A DNA stretch of 64,000 nt from Limnohabitans sp. Hippo3 (GCF_003063665.1 NZ_NESF01000002.1:1-64000); one strand, 5' to 3'. Positions 17,479 through 26,613 are shown, counted from the first letter of the stretch. Numbers and translations are program-made. Notes: a model not told the origin generated them from the sequence alone.

Positions 17479-18363
17479 ATGAGCCAGAACGTCATTCGCA
17501 AAGCCGTCTTCCCGGTGGCAGGCCTGGGCACCCGCTTTTTACCCGCCACCAAAGCCGCTCCCAAAGAGATGCTGCCGGTGGTCGACAAACCCTTGATCCA
17601 GTATGCGGTGGAAGAAGCCTACAGCGCGGGCGTGCGCCACATGATCTTTGTCACGGGCCGCAGCAAGCGGGCCATCGAAGACCATTTCGACACCGCTTAC
17701 GAACTCGAAAACGAACTCGAAGCGGCCCACAAGGACGAACTGCTGGCCCTGGTGCGCTCCGTCCAGCCCGACGACATGGTCTGCGCCTATGTGCGCCAGC
17801 CCCGCTCGCTGGGTCTGGGTCACGCGGTCTTGTGCGCCGAAGCCATGGTGGGGAACGAGCCTTTTGCTGTGCTGCTGGCCGATGACCTGATGGTGGGCTT
17901 GCAAGGCGGCCCTTCGGTGCTCAGCCAAATGGTGGCGGCGCATACCCAGCAAGGCCACTCCATTCTGGCTGTGCAGGAAGTACCGCTGGAACACGTCAAA
18001 CGCTACGGCATCGTGGCGGGCGAACCCGCAGGCAAACAGCTCATCCGCGTTGAAAAAATCGTGGAAAAACCCAGCCCGGACAAAGCGCCATCCCGCATGG
18101 GCGTGGCGGGCCGCTACATCCTCACGCCGGGCATCTTCGAGGAAATCCGCAACCAACCTACCGGTGTGGGTGGCGAGATCCAGCTGACCGATGCGATTGC
18201 CCGGTTGATGCAGCGCGAAGCGGTTTACGCCTTCCAGTACGAAGGCAAGCGCTACGACTGCGGCAGCAAGGAGGGTTTTCTGGAAGCCACAGTGGAACTG
18301 GCCTTGCAACACCCGCAAGTGGGCACGTCGTTCCGCGACTACCTCAAGGGTTTGACCCTCTGA
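17479..18363 (+). CDS. galU: UTP--glucose-1-phosphate uridylyltransferase
   Basis: Makes UDP-glucose for surface polysaccharides and glycogen-type pathways. The nucleotide-binding [12 protein letters not shown] segment follows the first strand (residues 15-26), [17 protein letters not shown] comes next, and the sugar-phosphate site contains EKIVEKP. 294 residues. Start ATG at 17479 has GGAGA ahead of it and lies 25 bp after valS on the same strand, so partial co-transcription is likely. Confidence 0.95.
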   Translation: MSQNVIRKAVFPVAGLGTRFLPATKAAPKEMLPVVDKPLIQYAVEEAYSAGVRHMIFVTGRSKRAIEDHFDTAYELENELEAAHKDELLALVRSVQPDDMVCAYVRQPRSLGLGHAVLCAEAMVGNEPFAVLLADDLMVGLQGGPSVLSQMVAAHTQQGHSILAVQEVPLEHVKRYGIVAGEPAGKQLIRVEKIVEKPSPDKAPSRMGVAGRYILTPGIFEEIRNQPTGVGGEIQLTDAIARLMQREAVYAFQYEGKRYDCGSKEGFLEATVELALQHPQVGTSFRDYLKGLTL

Positions 18364-18371
18364 TCAGCTCC

Positions 18372-18448
18372 CTGTGGGAGCGAGCCCCCGCTCGCGAATG
18401 GTGCTTAAGCCATGGCCATCATTCGGCCGCAGGGGCGGCCTCCCACAG
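18372..18448. repeat. REP-like palindrome, GTGGGAGCGAGCCCC type, copy 1
   Basis: Outer arms CTGTGGGAG and CTCCCACAG enclose two sub-hairpins (GCGAGCCCCCGCTCGC and GCCGCAGGGGCGGC) and a central CCATGG. The same layout in opposite orientation occurs at 22841-22914, and a rearranged copy at 50981-51040. It resembles the GTGGGAGCGAGC repeats of pseudomonads. It separates the convergent galU and tusA-like genes. Confidence 0.8.
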
Positions 18449-18470
18449 AAGAAGTGAGAGTGTCGGTTCT

Positions 18471-18698
18471 TCAACGGCGTTTGAGTGCAAACACAAATGC
18501 CGTCTCGGTCTTTTCCTGCATGACCAGCTCATGGCCGGTCTGCCGGGCAAAGGCCTCGAAATCGCGGGCCGCACCCGGATCGGTCGCGATCACCTTGAGC
18601 ACTTGACCGCTGCTCATGTCGTTCAGGGCCTTCTTGGCCTTCAGAATGGGCAAAGGGCAGTTCAGGCCGCTGGTGTCGATTTCCTTGTCGATGTGCAT
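18471..18698 (-). CDS. TusA-family sulfur-carrier protein
   Basis: A 75-residue protein with the family signature DTSGLNCPLPILKAKKAL, in which the Cys of CPxP (Cys14) carries persulfide sulfur. TusA relatives pass sulfur to tRNA thiolation, molybdenum cofactor or other acceptors. Two tandem ATGs overlap the NUDIX stop codon; the second (18698) is better spaced from AGGA. Lies in one run with a NUDIX hydrolase and cysM, so a link to cysteine/sulfur supply is plausible but not shown. Confidence 0.9.
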   Translation of the reverse strand: MHIDKEIDTSGLNCPLPILKAKKALNDMSSGQVLKVIATDPGAARDFEAFARQTGHELVMQEKTETAFVFALKRR

Positions 18699-19255
18699 CA
18701 TGTGTCCTGACTTTGTTCTTGGCTTTGCGCGGCACGCTCTTCCCAGGTCATGAACTTGGGCTCGATGCCGATGGTGCGCAACCAGTCCCCCAAGGCGTAG
18801 CCCGTGCCGGCAGGCCAACAGATCAGATCCTGGAAGTCGAACATCTTGTACTCGGCCAACTCGGGCGACAAACGCACCTCGCCCTCGGCCACGGCATGGT
18901 AGGCGATGATCACCTGGTTCATGCGCTGGAAGTCGTACACGCCAATCAGCTTGAGCGCTGACACCTTCAAATTGGTTTCTTCGGCAATCTCGCGTTTGAT
19001 GCCTTCTTCGGGTGTTTCTCCCGCCTCCATAAAACCAGTGATCAGCGCAAAACGCCGCCCGGGCCATGCGGCATTGCGTGCCAGCAAAATCTGGTCGCCC
19101 ACCTGAACAATGCCCGCCAGCACGGGCGTGGGGTTGTTCCAATGGGTGAAGTCGCAAGCGGTGCAACGCAGGCGCATCGTCTCGCCCCCGTCTTCCATTT
19201 GCGAGAGCCAAGCCAGCGGATTGGCGCACTGGGGACAAAAACGGTATTCAGCCAT
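18698..19255 (-). CDS. Zinc-ribbon NUDIX hydrolase
   Basis: Hydrolyses a nucleoside diphosphate linked to another group; substrate unknown. An N-terminal zinc ribbon (Cys7/Cys10 and Cys31/Cys34) precedes a complete Nudix box, GFMEAGETPEEG then REIAEET, near residues 73-94. This resembles the C-terminal two thirds of NudC, without its N-terminal domain. 185 residues. The stop overlaps the tusA-like start (ATGA) and the gene begins 11 bp after cysM. Confidence 0.9.
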   Translation of the reverse strand: MAEYRFCPQCANPLAWLSQMEDGGETMRLRCTACDFTHWNNPTPVLAGIVQVGDQILLARNAAWPGRRFALITGFMEAGETPEEGIKREIAEETNLKVSALKLIGVYDFQRMNQVIIAYHAVAEGEVRLSPELAEYKMFDFQDLICWPAGTGYALGDWLRTIGIEPKFMTWEERAAQSQEQSQDT

Positions 19256-19266
19256 GAAAACTCCGG

Positions 19267-20169
19267 TCAGGCGGGGAAAACGCCCGTGGACAGATAACGG
19301 TCACCGCGATCACACACGATGAAGACGATGGTGGCGTTTTGCGCCGTCTTGGCCACCTGCTGGGCGACCCAGCAAGCCCCTGCTGCCGAGATGCCCGCAA
19401 AAATGCCTTCGGTCCGGGCCATCTGGCGGCAAGTTTCCTCGGCGTCGTTCTGGCTCACATAAATCAGCTCATCCACCTGGCTGGGGTCGTAAATTTTGGG
19501 CAGGTACTCCTGGGGCCACTTGCGGATGCCCGGAATGCGCGAGCCTTCGCTGGGCTGGGCACCAATGATGCGGATGGCCGGGTTCTTTTCTTTCAAAAAC
19601 CGCGACACCCCCGTGATGGTGCCGGTGGTGCCCATGGCGCTCACAAAATGAGTGACCTTGCCGCCGGTTTGCTCCCAAATTTCGGGGCCAGTGGTTTCGT
19701 AGTGGATGCGCGGGTTGTCGGCGTTGGCAAACTGGTCCAGGATGCGGCCCTTGCCTTGCGCAGCCATGTTGTCCGCCAAATCGCGGGCGTATTCCATGCC
19801 ACCGCTCTTGGGTGTGAGGATCAGCTCGGCACCAAAGGCTTTCATGGTCTGGGCGCGTTCAATCGACAGGTCCTCGGGCATGATCAAGACCATGCGGTAG
19901 CCCTTGATGGCCGCGGCCATCGCCAGCGCGATACCGGTGTTGCCGGACGTGGCCTCGATCAAGGTATCGCCCGGCTTGATTTCGCCCCGCTCTTCGGCCC
20001 GCCGGATCATCGACAGGGCAGGACGGTCTTTCACCGATCCGGCAGGGTTGTTGCCCTCCAGCTTGCCCAGGATCACATTGTTTCGAGCCGCCATGTCGGC
20101 AGCCCCCAAACGCTGCAAAGCCACCAAGGGGGTCTTGCCGATCGCATCTTCAATGGTTGGATAAATCAT
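19267..20169 (-). CDS. cysM: Cysteine synthase B (O-acetylserine sulfhydrylase)
   Basis: PLP enzyme forming cysteine from O-acetylserine (or O-phosphoserine) and sulfide or thiosulfate. Lys47 in NPAGSVKDRP holds the cofactor; TSGNTG at residues 74-79 binds the carboxylate, and SAMGTTGTITGV binds phosphate. The GIRKWPQEYLPKIYD insertion and 300-residue length favour CysM over CysK. First gene of the minus-strand cysM-NUDIX-tusA-like run. Confidence 0.95.
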   Translation of the reverse strand: MIYPTIEDAIGKTPLVALQRLGAADMAARNNVILGKLEGNNPAGSVKDRPALSMIRRAEERGEIKPGDTLIEATSGNTGIALAMAAAIKGYRMVLIMPEDLSIERAQTMKAFGAELILTPKSGGMEYARDLADNMAAQGKGRILDQFANADNPRIHYETTGPEIWEQTGGKVTHFVSAMGTTGTITGVSRFLKEKNPAIRIIGAQPSEGSRIPGIRKWPQEYLPKIYDPSQVDELIYVSQNDAEETCRQMARTEGIFAGISAAGACWVAQQVAKTAQNATIVFIVCDRGDRYLSTGVFPA

Positions 20170-20207
20170 CCCAATAATGTGCCATAATTTGGATCTTCAC
20201 AAATACC

Positions 20208-20292
20208 GCCCGGGTGGTGAAATTGGTAGACTCAGGGGACTCAAAATCCCCCGCCGCAAGGCGTGCCGGTTCGAGTCCGGCCCCGGGCACCA
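20208..20292 (+). tRNA. tRNA-Leu, anticodon CAA
   Basis: The 7-bp acceptor pairs GCCCGGG (20208-20214) with CCCGGGC (20282-20288); discriminator A and an encoded CCA follow. The anticodon arm reads GGGGA-CTCAAAA-TCCCC, giving anticodon CAA for UUG codons. A long variable arm (CGCCGCAAGGCG) and GGTTCGAGTCC T-arm confirm a class II leucine tRNA. CATAAT at 20183-20188 is a likely -10. Confidence 0.97.
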
Positions 20293-20296
20293 GAGC

Positions 20297-20330
20297 AAAG
20301 CCGCAAGTTCTCGCAACTTGCGGCTTTTTT
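20297..20330. terminator. Terminator after tRNA-Leu
   Basis: Stem AAAGCCGCAAGTT / AACTTGCGGCTTT with loop CTCGC and a T6 tail, five bases after the tRNA CCA. The A-rich other side may also serve the converging hslR transcript. Confidence 0.92.
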
Positions 20331-20358
20331 CTTGGGCACTTCGATCGCCCCCGCACCC

Positions 20359-20760
20359 TCAATCGATCCCCGCACTCCAGCGGTCGTTCCAGTTGCGATC
20401 GATTTGCCTGCGGTCTCGCTTGGTCGGGCGGCCTTGCTCGATGCTGAGTGCGGGTTCGCGGGCCAGACGGTGTTGCTCGGCGGCTTTTTGGCGGGCCGCG
20501 ATGCTTTCCGGGGTTTCGGTGTACAGCAGCTGCGCCACCGGGGCCGGACCGCGCACACCACTGAGGCCTTGCACCACCACCGTGCGCTCCACGGCCCCTT
20601 GTCGCAAACGCACCGTGTCGCCGGGTTTGACCTCCTTGGAGGGCTTGGCATCCTGACCGTTGACCTGCACTCGACTCTTGCCGATCTCATCACTGGCCAG
20701 GCTGCGGGTTTTATAAAAGCGGGCTGCCCACAGCCATTTGTCGATGCGCAAGCAATTCAT
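20359..20760 (-). CDS. hslR: S4-domain RNA-binding heat-shock protein Hsp15 family
   Basis: Binds stalled 50S subunits that carry a nascent-chain tRNA in E. coli, helping rescue after heat shock. The S4 domain fills residues 1-60 (RIDKWLWAARFYKTRSLA, then VQVNGQDAKPSKEVKPGD). The C-terminal tail is basic and rich in Arg/Lys/Gln. 133 residues as expected. Start overlaps the stop of the upstream epimerase-like gene by four bases. Confidence 0.9.
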   Translation of the reverse strand: MNCLRIDKWLWAARFYKTRSLASDEIGKSRVQVNGQDAKPSKEVKPGDTVRLRQGAVERTVVVQGLSGVRGPAPVAQLLYTETPESIAARQKAAEQHRLAREPALSIEQGRPTKRDRRQIDRNWNDRWSAGID

Positions 20761-21719
20761 CGCGTACCCGAAAACAAAGCGCCTTGCGGGCTCAGGCCGT
20801 CGCGCACATGCGGGTAGTGCAAACGGATTTTCAACTCGTGCTTCATGCGGGTGTTGTCCAGACGGCGAGACTCGCTCATGAAGCTCAGCAGCATCAAGGG
20901 CAGCGCGGTGTTGGCGTCATGGCGCGAGATGCGAGGCGGTTTGGGCAAACCATACAGGCTGGCGGCCAGGTCAAAGTAGTCGCCCATTTTCAGATCGGTG
21001 TCGTCGGTGACGTTGACCACGCGCTGCGGCTTGCCGCGCCACAAAGCCGCAGCGCAGGCACGGGCCAGATCGTTGGCATGGATGTGGTTGGTGTAGACGT
21101 CTTCCTTGGCCACCAGCACGGGCGTGCCTTTGAGCAAGCGCTCACGCGGCGTACCGCCTTCGCGGTCGGGGGCGTAAATGCCTGGGATACGCAACACACT
21201 CATCCGCACGCCGCTGCGTCCCAGAAAACGCATCAGGTTTTCGGCATCGACACGGCGCTGGGCGCGTGGCGTGTGCGGGTTCACGGTCCGGGTCTCGTCG
21301 ACACGATGGCCCCCGCAGTCGCCATAAACTCCCGTGGTGGAACCGTAGACCAGCGCTTGCGGTGGCGTGCGCAAACGCAGGGCACGCACCAAAGCCAGGC
21401 TGCGCGGATCGCGCTCGGATTCGCCGCGTCGGTCGGTGGGCGGTGGTGCCAGATGGATCACCCGGTGCGCAATGCCCGCCAGGCGCTTCAAGCTGGCCGC
21501 ATCGTCCAGATTGCCCTGCAAAGGGGTGATGCCGCAGGCCCGCAGCAGCCGCACGCGCTCGGGCGATGACGTCAGGGCCATCAGGCGCACGCGTTGGCTT
21601 TGCGGAGCCCCCAATTGGCCCGCCGTGCGCAGCCCCACATCGCCGCAGCCGACGATCAAAACACGCTGGCGGCGAAAGCGGGCAGGCAGTGCGCCCAAGG
21701 GGGTTTGGTTTGAAGGCAA
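20757..21719 (-). CDS. NAD(P)-binding epimerase/dehydratase-like protein
   Basis: An extended short-chain dehydrogenase-type Rossmann protein: VLIVGCGDVGLRTAGQL supplies the dinucleotide loop near residue 22, STTGVYGD and the following region occupy the place of the catalytic Ser/Thr-Tyr segment, but the typical YxxxK is not clear (PRAQRRVDAENLM follows). Substrate unknown. The annotated start is a TTG, since no ATG precedes the Rossmann motif; the first 15 residues are uncertain. Translationally coupled to hslR. Divergent from the ferredoxin-reductase-like gene 47 bp away. Confidence 0.75.
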   Translation of the reverse strand: MPSNQTPLGALPARFRRQRVLIVGCGDVGLRTAGQLGAPQSQRVRLMALTSSPERVRLLRACGITPLQGNLDDAASLKRLAGIAHRVIHLAPPPTDRRGESERDPRSLALVRALRLRTPPQALVYGSTTGVYGDCGGHRVDETRTVNPHTPRAQRRVDAENLMRFLGRSGVRMSVLRIPGIYAPDREGGTPRERLLKGTPVLVAKEDVYTNHIHANDLARACAAALWRGKPQRVVNVTDDTDLKMGDYFDLAASLYGLPKPPRISRHDANTALPLMLLSFMSESRRLDNTRMKHELKIRLHYPHVRDGLSPQGALFSGTR

Positions 21720-21766
21720 AATCAGGGGTTCCGGGTCAGAAACAAGCCCTCAAGGATACCGAAAAG

Positions 21767-22807
21767 ATGAGCTTTCAAATTTCCGTGCAGCCCAGCGGCC
21801 GCAGCTTCACCGCCGACGACAACGAAACCCTGCTCGCAGCCGGCATTCGCCAGGGCATTGGGCTGCCCTACGGCTGCAAGGACGGCGCTTGCGGTTCGTG
21901 CAAATGCAAAAAAATCTCGGGCACCGTGGTGCACGGTCCGCACCAGGCCAAAGCCCTGAGTGACGAGGAAGAAGCCCAAGGCTTGGTGCTGACCTGCTGC
22001 GCCACCGCCCAGAGCGATGTGGTGCTCGAATCCAAACAAGTGACCGCAGAGGGCGGCCTGCCCGTCAAAAAGATGCCGGTGCGCGTGGTCAGCCTGGAGA
22101 AAAAGTCGCATGACGTGATCGTGCTGAAGCTGCAACTGCCCGCCAACGACGTGATGAAGTTCCACGCGGGCCAGTACATCGAGTTTTTGTTGCGTGACGG
22201 CTCGCGCCGCAGCTACAGCATGGCCAACGCCCCGCACACCCTCGAGGTGGCACCGCCCACGGTGGAGCTGCACATCCGCCACATGCCCGGCGGCAAGTTC
22301 ACCGACCCGGTGTTCACCACCATGAAGGAAAAGGACATCCTGCGGGCCGAAGGTCCGTATGGCAGCTTTTACCTGCGCGAAGACAGCAACAAGCCCATGG
22401 TGCTGTTGGCCTCGGGCACAGGCTTTGCGCCCATCAAGGCACTGATCGAGCACATGCAGCACCGGGGCATCACCCGCCCGGCCACTTTGTACTGGGGCGG
22501 CCGCCGCCCGGCCGACCTGTACATGAGCGACTGGATCGAAGCGCGCCTGGCCGAGATGCCCAACCTGCGTTATGTGCCTGTGATCTCGAATGCTGAAGCC
22601 GAAGACCAGTGGACCGGCCGCACCGGCTTTGTGCACCAGGCCGTGCTGCAGGACTTCCCTGATCTCTCGGGCCACCAGGTCTATGCCTGCGGCGCGCCCA
22701 TCGTGGTGGACTCGGCCAAGCGCGACTATGTGGCCCAAGGCGGTTTGCCTGAAGAAGAGTTTTATGCCGACTCGTTCACGTCTGAGGCGGACAAAGCGAA
22801 AGCCTAG
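21767..22807 (+). CDS. 2Fe-2S ferredoxin/FAD/NAD reductase (CDP-6-deoxy-delta-3,4-glucoseen reductase-like)
   Basis: Three domains in order: a plant-type ferredoxin domain with Cys37, Cys42, Cys45 and Cys77 (YGCKDGACGSCKC ... LTCCA), an FAD-binding domain with RSYSMANAP near residue 146, and an NAD(P) domain with GTGFAPIKALIEH near residue 220. It passes electrons from NAD(P)H through flavin to the 2Fe-2S cluster, and onward to an oxygenase or other acceptor. Homologues in Burkholderiales are usually labelled by similarity to AscD; no deoxysugar genes are nearby, so the true partner is unknown. Start ATG at 21767 has AAGGA upstream. Confidence 0.88.
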   Translation: MSFQISVQPSGRSFTADDNETLLAAGIRQGIGLPYGCKDGACGSCKCKKISGTVVHGPHQAKALSDEEEAQGLVLTCCATAQSDVVLESKQVTAEGGLPVKKMPVRVVSLEKKSHDVIVLKLQLPANDVMKFHAGQYIEFLLRDGSRRSYSMANAPHTLEVAPPTVELHIRHMPGGKFTDPVFTTMKEKDILRAEGPYGSFYLREDSNKPMVLLASGTGFAPIKALIEHMQHRGITRPATLYWGGRRPADLYMSDWIEARLAEMPNLRYVPVISNAEAEDQWTGRTGFVHQAVLQDFPDLSGHQVYACGAPIVVDSAKRDYVAQGGLPEEEFYADSFTSEADKAKA

Positions 22808-22840
22808 TCGACAGCTTGGGGGCAGCCCCCAAAATTTACC

Positions 22841-22914
22841 GTGGGAGGCTGCCCCTGCAGCCGAACGACCGCACCAGCCATGGCAAACATTCGCGAGCAG
22901 GGGCTCGCTCCCAC
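22841..22914. repeat. REP-like palindrome, GTGGGAGCGAGCCCC type, copy 2
   Basis: GTGGGAGGCTGCCCCTGCAG through the central CCATGG to GCAGGGGCTCGCTCCCAC. It is the reverse complement of copy 1 (18372-18448) with few changes in both arms. Just before it, TTGGGGGCAGCCCCCAA (22816-22832) is a short hairpin that may end the preceding transcript. Confidence 0.8.
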
Positions 22915-22955
22915 AAAAAGCCTTTGCACTGATCTTCTTTCGCCAGGAGCCTGAA

Positions 22956-23921
22956 ATGACTTTGATCACCCGCCGCCAATTTGCTGCCGCTTCACTCGCA
23001 TTCACTGCCCCAACATGGGCGCAAGGCAAGCCGATCCGCATCATCGTGCCTTACGCACCCGGCGGCCCGATCGACGTCACGGCGCGGGCCTTGGCCGAGC
23101 GGGTCAAAGACAGCTTGGGCACCGTGATCATTGAAAACCGGCCCGGCGCAGGCGGCAACCTGGGCGCTGACCTGGTAGCCAAGGCTGCGCCCGATGGCCT
23201 GACGATCGGCATCGCGGCCACGGCCACGCACGCCATCAACCCCTGGCTGTTCGCCAAGATGCCCTACGACGCCAGCCGCGACTTTGCGCCTATCACGCAA
23301 ATGCTGCGCGTGCCCAATGTACTGGTGATGAACGCCGAAACCGCACAGCGCCTGAAAATCAACACCCTGGCCGATCTGGTGGCGTATGCCAAAGCCAACC
23401 CGGCCAAGCTGAACTTTGGCTCAGGCGGCAACGGCAGTGCCGGCCACCTGGCGGGTGAGATGTTCAAGCGGGCCGCTGGCATTTTTGCGGTGCACATCCC
23501 CTACAACGGTGGCAACCCCGCGCAACTGGCCTTGTTGTCGGGTCAGGTCGATTTCAACTTCGACAACCTGGCCACGGCTGCAGCCAACATCAAAGCGGGC
23601 AAACTCAAGGCGCTGGCGGTCACCACCGCCCAACGCAACAGCGCCTTGCCCGATATCCCGGCGATGAGCGAGACGCTCAAAGATTTTGAAATCGACACCT
23701 GGTGGGGCCTGGTCGCCCCAGCCGCCACACCGCGCGATGTGGTTGAGCGGCTGAACAAGGCCTTTGCGGCAACGCTGCAAGCGCCCGAAACCAAAACCCG
23801 TTTCGCCCAACTGCTGGCAGAACCTGTCGGCAACACGCCTGAACAGTTTGGCGCCTTCATGAAGAAAGAGTTGGCACGCTACGAAAGCGTGGTCAAGGCC
23901 AGCGGCGCACGGGTGGATTGA
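22956..23921 (+). CDS. Periplasmic substrate-binding protein of the Bug/TctC family
   Basis: 321 residues. The N terminus LITRRQFAAASLAFTAPTWA contains a twin-arginine-like RRQFAAAS before a short hydrophobic stretch, so export may be by Tat. Family pattern: IRIIVPYAPGGPIDVTARA, ENRPGAGGNLGADLVAKA and HIPYNGGNPAQLALLSGQVDF. It stands alone between repeats, with no permease genes. CAGGAG lies seven bases before the ATG. Ligand unknown. Confidence 0.93.
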   Translation: MTLITRRQFAAASLAFTAPTWAQGKPIRIIVPYAPGGPIDVTARALAERVKDSLGTVIIENRPGAGGNLGADLVAKAAPDGLTIGIAATATHAINPWLFAKMPYDASRDFAPITQMLRVPNVLVMNAETAQRLKINTLADLVAYAKANPAKLNFGSGGNGSAGHLAGEMFKRAAGIFAVHIPYNGGNPAQLALLSGQVDFNFDNLATAAANIKAGKLKALAVTTAQRNSALPDIPAMSETLKDFEIDTWWGLVAPAATPRDVVERLNKAFAATLQAPETKTRFAQLLAEPVGNTPEQFGAFMKKELARYESVVKASGARVD

Positions 23922-23944
23922 ACCCGTTGCTGTAGAGGCAAGAA

Positions 23945-24013
23945 GATGGACCCCGCGGATCAAGTCCGGGGTGACAACAGAGCGTTGTCATACCGGACTT
24001 GATCCGGTATCCA
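23945..24013. repeat. Inverted repeat, GGACCCCGCGGATCAAGTCCGG family
   Basis: ATGGACCCCGCGGATCAAG at 23945 leads to GTCCGGGGTGAC, and the opposing half GTTGTCATACCGGAC is followed by TTGATCCGGTATCCA, ending at 24013. Same family as 9219-9301, and likewise between two convergent genes (Bug and livF). Confidence 0.65.
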
Positions 24014-24021
24014 GACTGCGA

Positions 24022-24738
24022 TCACTCACCCAAATAGGCTGCACGCACTTTGGGGTCTTCCAGCATGTCCTTGCCCACGCCGGTCATGGTGATGAGACCA
24101 GAGTCCATCACATAGCCGCGGTCGGCAATGGCCAAGGCGCGGCTGGCGTTTTGTTCCACCAGCAGCACCGTGACGCCCTGGGCGTACACATCGCGCACCA
24201 CCTCAAAGATCTTGTCGACCATGATGGGCGACAAGCCCATGGACGGCTCGTCGAGCAGCAAGACCTTGGGGCGGCTCATCAAAGCACGGCCCATGGCCAG
24301 CATTTGCTGCTCGCCGCCGGACATGGTGCCCGCCAGCTGGTCCTTGCGTTCACGCAGACGCGGGAAGATGGTGAACATCTTCTCGATGTCGTCGGCAATG
24401 CCTGCAGCGTCCGAGCGGATGTACGCGCCCATTTGCAGGTTTTCGGTGATGGTCATGCGGGTGAACACGCCGCGGCCTTCCGGCACCATGGCCAGGCCTT
24501 GCTTGACCAGGTCCCAAGGGCCCTGGCCCTGGATGCTTTTGCCCAGGTACTCGATGTCACCGGCCTGCAGAGGCAAGGTGCCGGTGATGGCTTTCATGGT
24601 GGTGGTTTTGCCCGCGCCGTTGGAGCCGATGAGCGACACCAGTTCGCCCTCGCGCACCTCCAGGCTCACACCCTTCACGGCCTGAATGCCGCCGTAGCCG
24701 ACCTGCAGGTCTTTGACTTTCAAAAGAACATTGGCCAT
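24022..24738 (-). CDS. livF: Branched-chain amino acid ABC transporter ATP-binding protein
   Basis: One of two ATPases of a high-affinity branched-chain amino acid importer. Walker A GSNGAGKTT, signature MSGGEQQ and Walker B VLLLDEPSMGLS are complete; the short 238-residue form with VPEGRGVFTRMT is typical of LivF. Start ATG at 24738 follows the livG stop by one base. Last gene of the minus-strand livH-livM-livG-livF operon. Confidence 0.95.
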   Translation of the reverse strand: MANVLLKVKDLQVGYGGIQAVKGVSLEVREGELVSLIGSNGAGKTTTMKAITGTLPLQAGDIEYLGKSIQGQGPWDLVKQGLAMVPEGRGVFTRMTITENLQMGAYIRSDAAGIADDIEKMFTIFPRLRERKDQLAGTMSGGEQQMLAMGRALMSRPKVLLLDEPSMGLSPIMVDKIFEVVRDVYAQGVTVLLVEQNASRALAIADRGYVMDSGLITMTGVGKDMLEDPKVRAAYLGE

Positions 24739-24739
24739 C

Positions 24740-25525
24740 TCAGTGCCCTCCTGTGCCCAGATAGGCTTCAATCACTTTTTCGTTTTTCTGCACTTCAGCA
24801 GGCGTGCCCTCGGCAATCTGTTTGCCGTAGTCCAGCACCGTGACCCGGTCACACAAGCCCATGACCAGCTTCACATCGTGCTCGATCAGCAAGATGGTGC
24901 GGTTGTCCTTGCGGATCTGGTCGATCAGCTCGCGCAACTGCACCTTCTCGGTCGCGTTCATGCCGGCAGCGGGCTCATCCAGCGCGATCAATTGCGGGTC
25001 GGTGGCCAAAGCACGGGCGATTTCCAGTCGACGCTGGTCGCCGTACGACAGTGTGCGGGCCTTGTAGTCGGCGTATTTGCCAATGCCCACGTAATCGAGC
25101 AACTCTTGCGCACGCTTTGCAATCGCGGCTTCTTCGGCCTTGAAACCGGCAGTGCGGAAAATCGCACCCAGCAAACCCGAGTGGGTGCGCACATGGCGGC
25201 CCACCATCACGTTTTCGAGCGCCGTCATTTCGGCGAACAAACGGATGTTCTGGAAGGTGCGGGCAATGCCCGCCTTGGCCACTTCGTGCACGGCTGTGGG
25301 CTGGTAGGGCTTGCCGGCCAGCTCAAAAGTGCCGCTGTCGGGGGTGTACAGGCCCGTGATCACGTTGAAGAACGTGGTCTTGCCTGCGCCGTTGGGGCCG
25401 ATCAGGCCATAGACCTGACCGCGTTGAATGGTCATGCCCACGTCGGTGAGGGCTTGCAGACCGCCAAATCGCTTGGAAATGCCCGAGACGTTGAGTACGG
25501 TGTCTTGGTTGGCTGTTGGGTTCAT
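24740..25525 (-). CDS. livG: Branched-chain amino acid ABC transporter ATP-binding protein
   Basis: Second ATPase of the importer: Walker A GPNGAGKTT, signature LSYGDQRR, Walker B LIALDEPAAGMN and the LivG-type C-terminal GTPAEVQKNEKVIEAYLG. ATG at 25525 is preferred because AAGGAG lies six bases before it; an ATG five codons upstream overlaps that ribosome binding site. Twelve bases separate it from livM. Confidence 0.95.
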   Translation of the reverse strand: MNPTANQDTVLNVSGISKRFGGLQALTDVGMTIQRGQVYGLIGPNGAGKTTFFNVITGLYTPDSGTFELAGKPYQPTAVHEVAKAGIARTFQNIRLFAEMTALENVMVGRHVRTHSGLLGAIFRTAGFKAEEAAIAKRAQELLDYVGIGKYADYKARTLSYGDQRRLEIARALATDPQLIALDEPAAGMNATEKVQLRELIDQIRKDNRTILLIEHDVKLVMGLCDRVTVLDYGKQIAEGTPAEVQKNEKVIEAYLGTGGH

Positions 25526-25536
25526 GTTCTGCTCCT

Positions 25537-26613
25537 TCATTTCGTCTTGAGCGATTTGCCATGCTCAGGCGAAGGCCACAGCCCACGGGGACGCATCAAC
25601 ATGATCACGATCATGGCCAGCGCCACCAGCAGCTGGCGCAAAATGGCCGAGTCCAGTCGGCCCCCGGTCATCTCTTGCAAGGGACCCGCCACGTAGCGCA
25701 ACACTTCGGGCAAAGCCGACAACAAGATGGCGCCCAGAATCACGCCCGGCAAATAGCCGAGGCCACCCAGCACCACCATGGCCACGATCATCACCGACTC
25801 CATCAGGCTGAAGGACTCGGGCGAGATGAAGCCCTGGAAGCCGGCAAACATCGCACCCGAAACGCCGCCGAAGGTAGCGCCCATGCCAAAGGCCAGCAGC
25901 TTGAGGTTGCGGGTGTTCAGGCCCATGGCTTTGGCTGCAATTTCGTCTTCGCGGATCGCCATCCAGGCGCGGCCAATGCGGGAAATTTCCAGTCGGTGCG
26001 AGATCAAAATCGTGACCAGCACCAAGCTGAGGAACAGGTAGTAATACAGCGAGACCGAAGCGATTTCAAAATCGCCAATCATCAGTTTCTTGCCCAGGTT
26101 CAGCCCAAAAATCGAAATCGGATCGATCTGGTCCAGGCCCTTGGGGCCGTTGGTGATGTTGACCGGGTGGTCCAGGTTGTTCATGAACACGCGGATGATT
26201 TCGCCAAAGCCCAAAGTCACGATGGCCAAATAGTCACCGCGCAGCTTGAGTGTGGGCGCACCCAGCAACATGCCGAACAAACCGGCCAGCGCCGCACCCA
26301 CCGGCACGATCAGCCAGATGGGCATGTGCATGCCGGTCGGATACGCCGCAGCGATCCAGGCAAAGGTGTTGGTCAGGTGCGGCGAGGACAGCAGACCGTA
26401 CATATAGGCCCCCACAGCGAAGAAGGCCACGTAACCCAGGTCCAGCAGACCCGCATAGCCCACCACGATGTTCAGGCCAATGGCCAACAAAATGTAGAGC
26501 AAGGCCATGTCGGCGATGCGCACCCAGGCGTTGCCGAACATCTGCAGGATCAGGGGCAAGGCGATGAGCGCTGCACCGATCAGGATGTATTGAAGTGTCT
26601 TGTTGTTTTTCAT
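25537..26613 (-). CDS. livM: Branched-chain amino acid ABC transporter permease
   Basis: Integral membrane subunit with about ten hydrophobic segments and the permease loop SRIGRAWMAIREDEIAAKAMGL that contacts the ATPases. Extra C-terminal residues are charged (PSPEHGKSLKTK). Start ATG at 26613 has GGAG seven bases ahead; an ATG five codons earlier is less likely. About 358 residues, usual for LivM. Confidence 0.93.
   Translation of the reverse strand: MKNNKTLQYILIGAALIALPLILQMFGNAWVRIADMALLYILLAIGLNIVVGYAGLLDLGYVAFFAVGAYMYGLLSSPHLTNTFAWIAAAYPTGMHMPIWLIVPVGAALAGLFGMLLGAPTLKLRGDYLAIVTLGFGEIIRVFMNNLDHPVNITNGPKGLDQIDPISIFGLNLGKKLMIGDFEIASVSLYYYLFLSLVLVTILISHRLEISRIGRAWMAIREDEIAAKAMGLNTRNLKLLAFGMGATFGGVSGAMFAGFQGFISPESFSLMESVMIVAMVVLGGLGYLPGVILGAILLSALPEVLRYVAGPLQEMTGGRLDSAILRQLLVALAMIVIMLMRPRGLWPSPEHGKSLKTK

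Noticed and set aside
18372..23000. CRISPR array
   Set aside because: The repeats are few, far apart, palindromic and in both orientations, without regular spacers.
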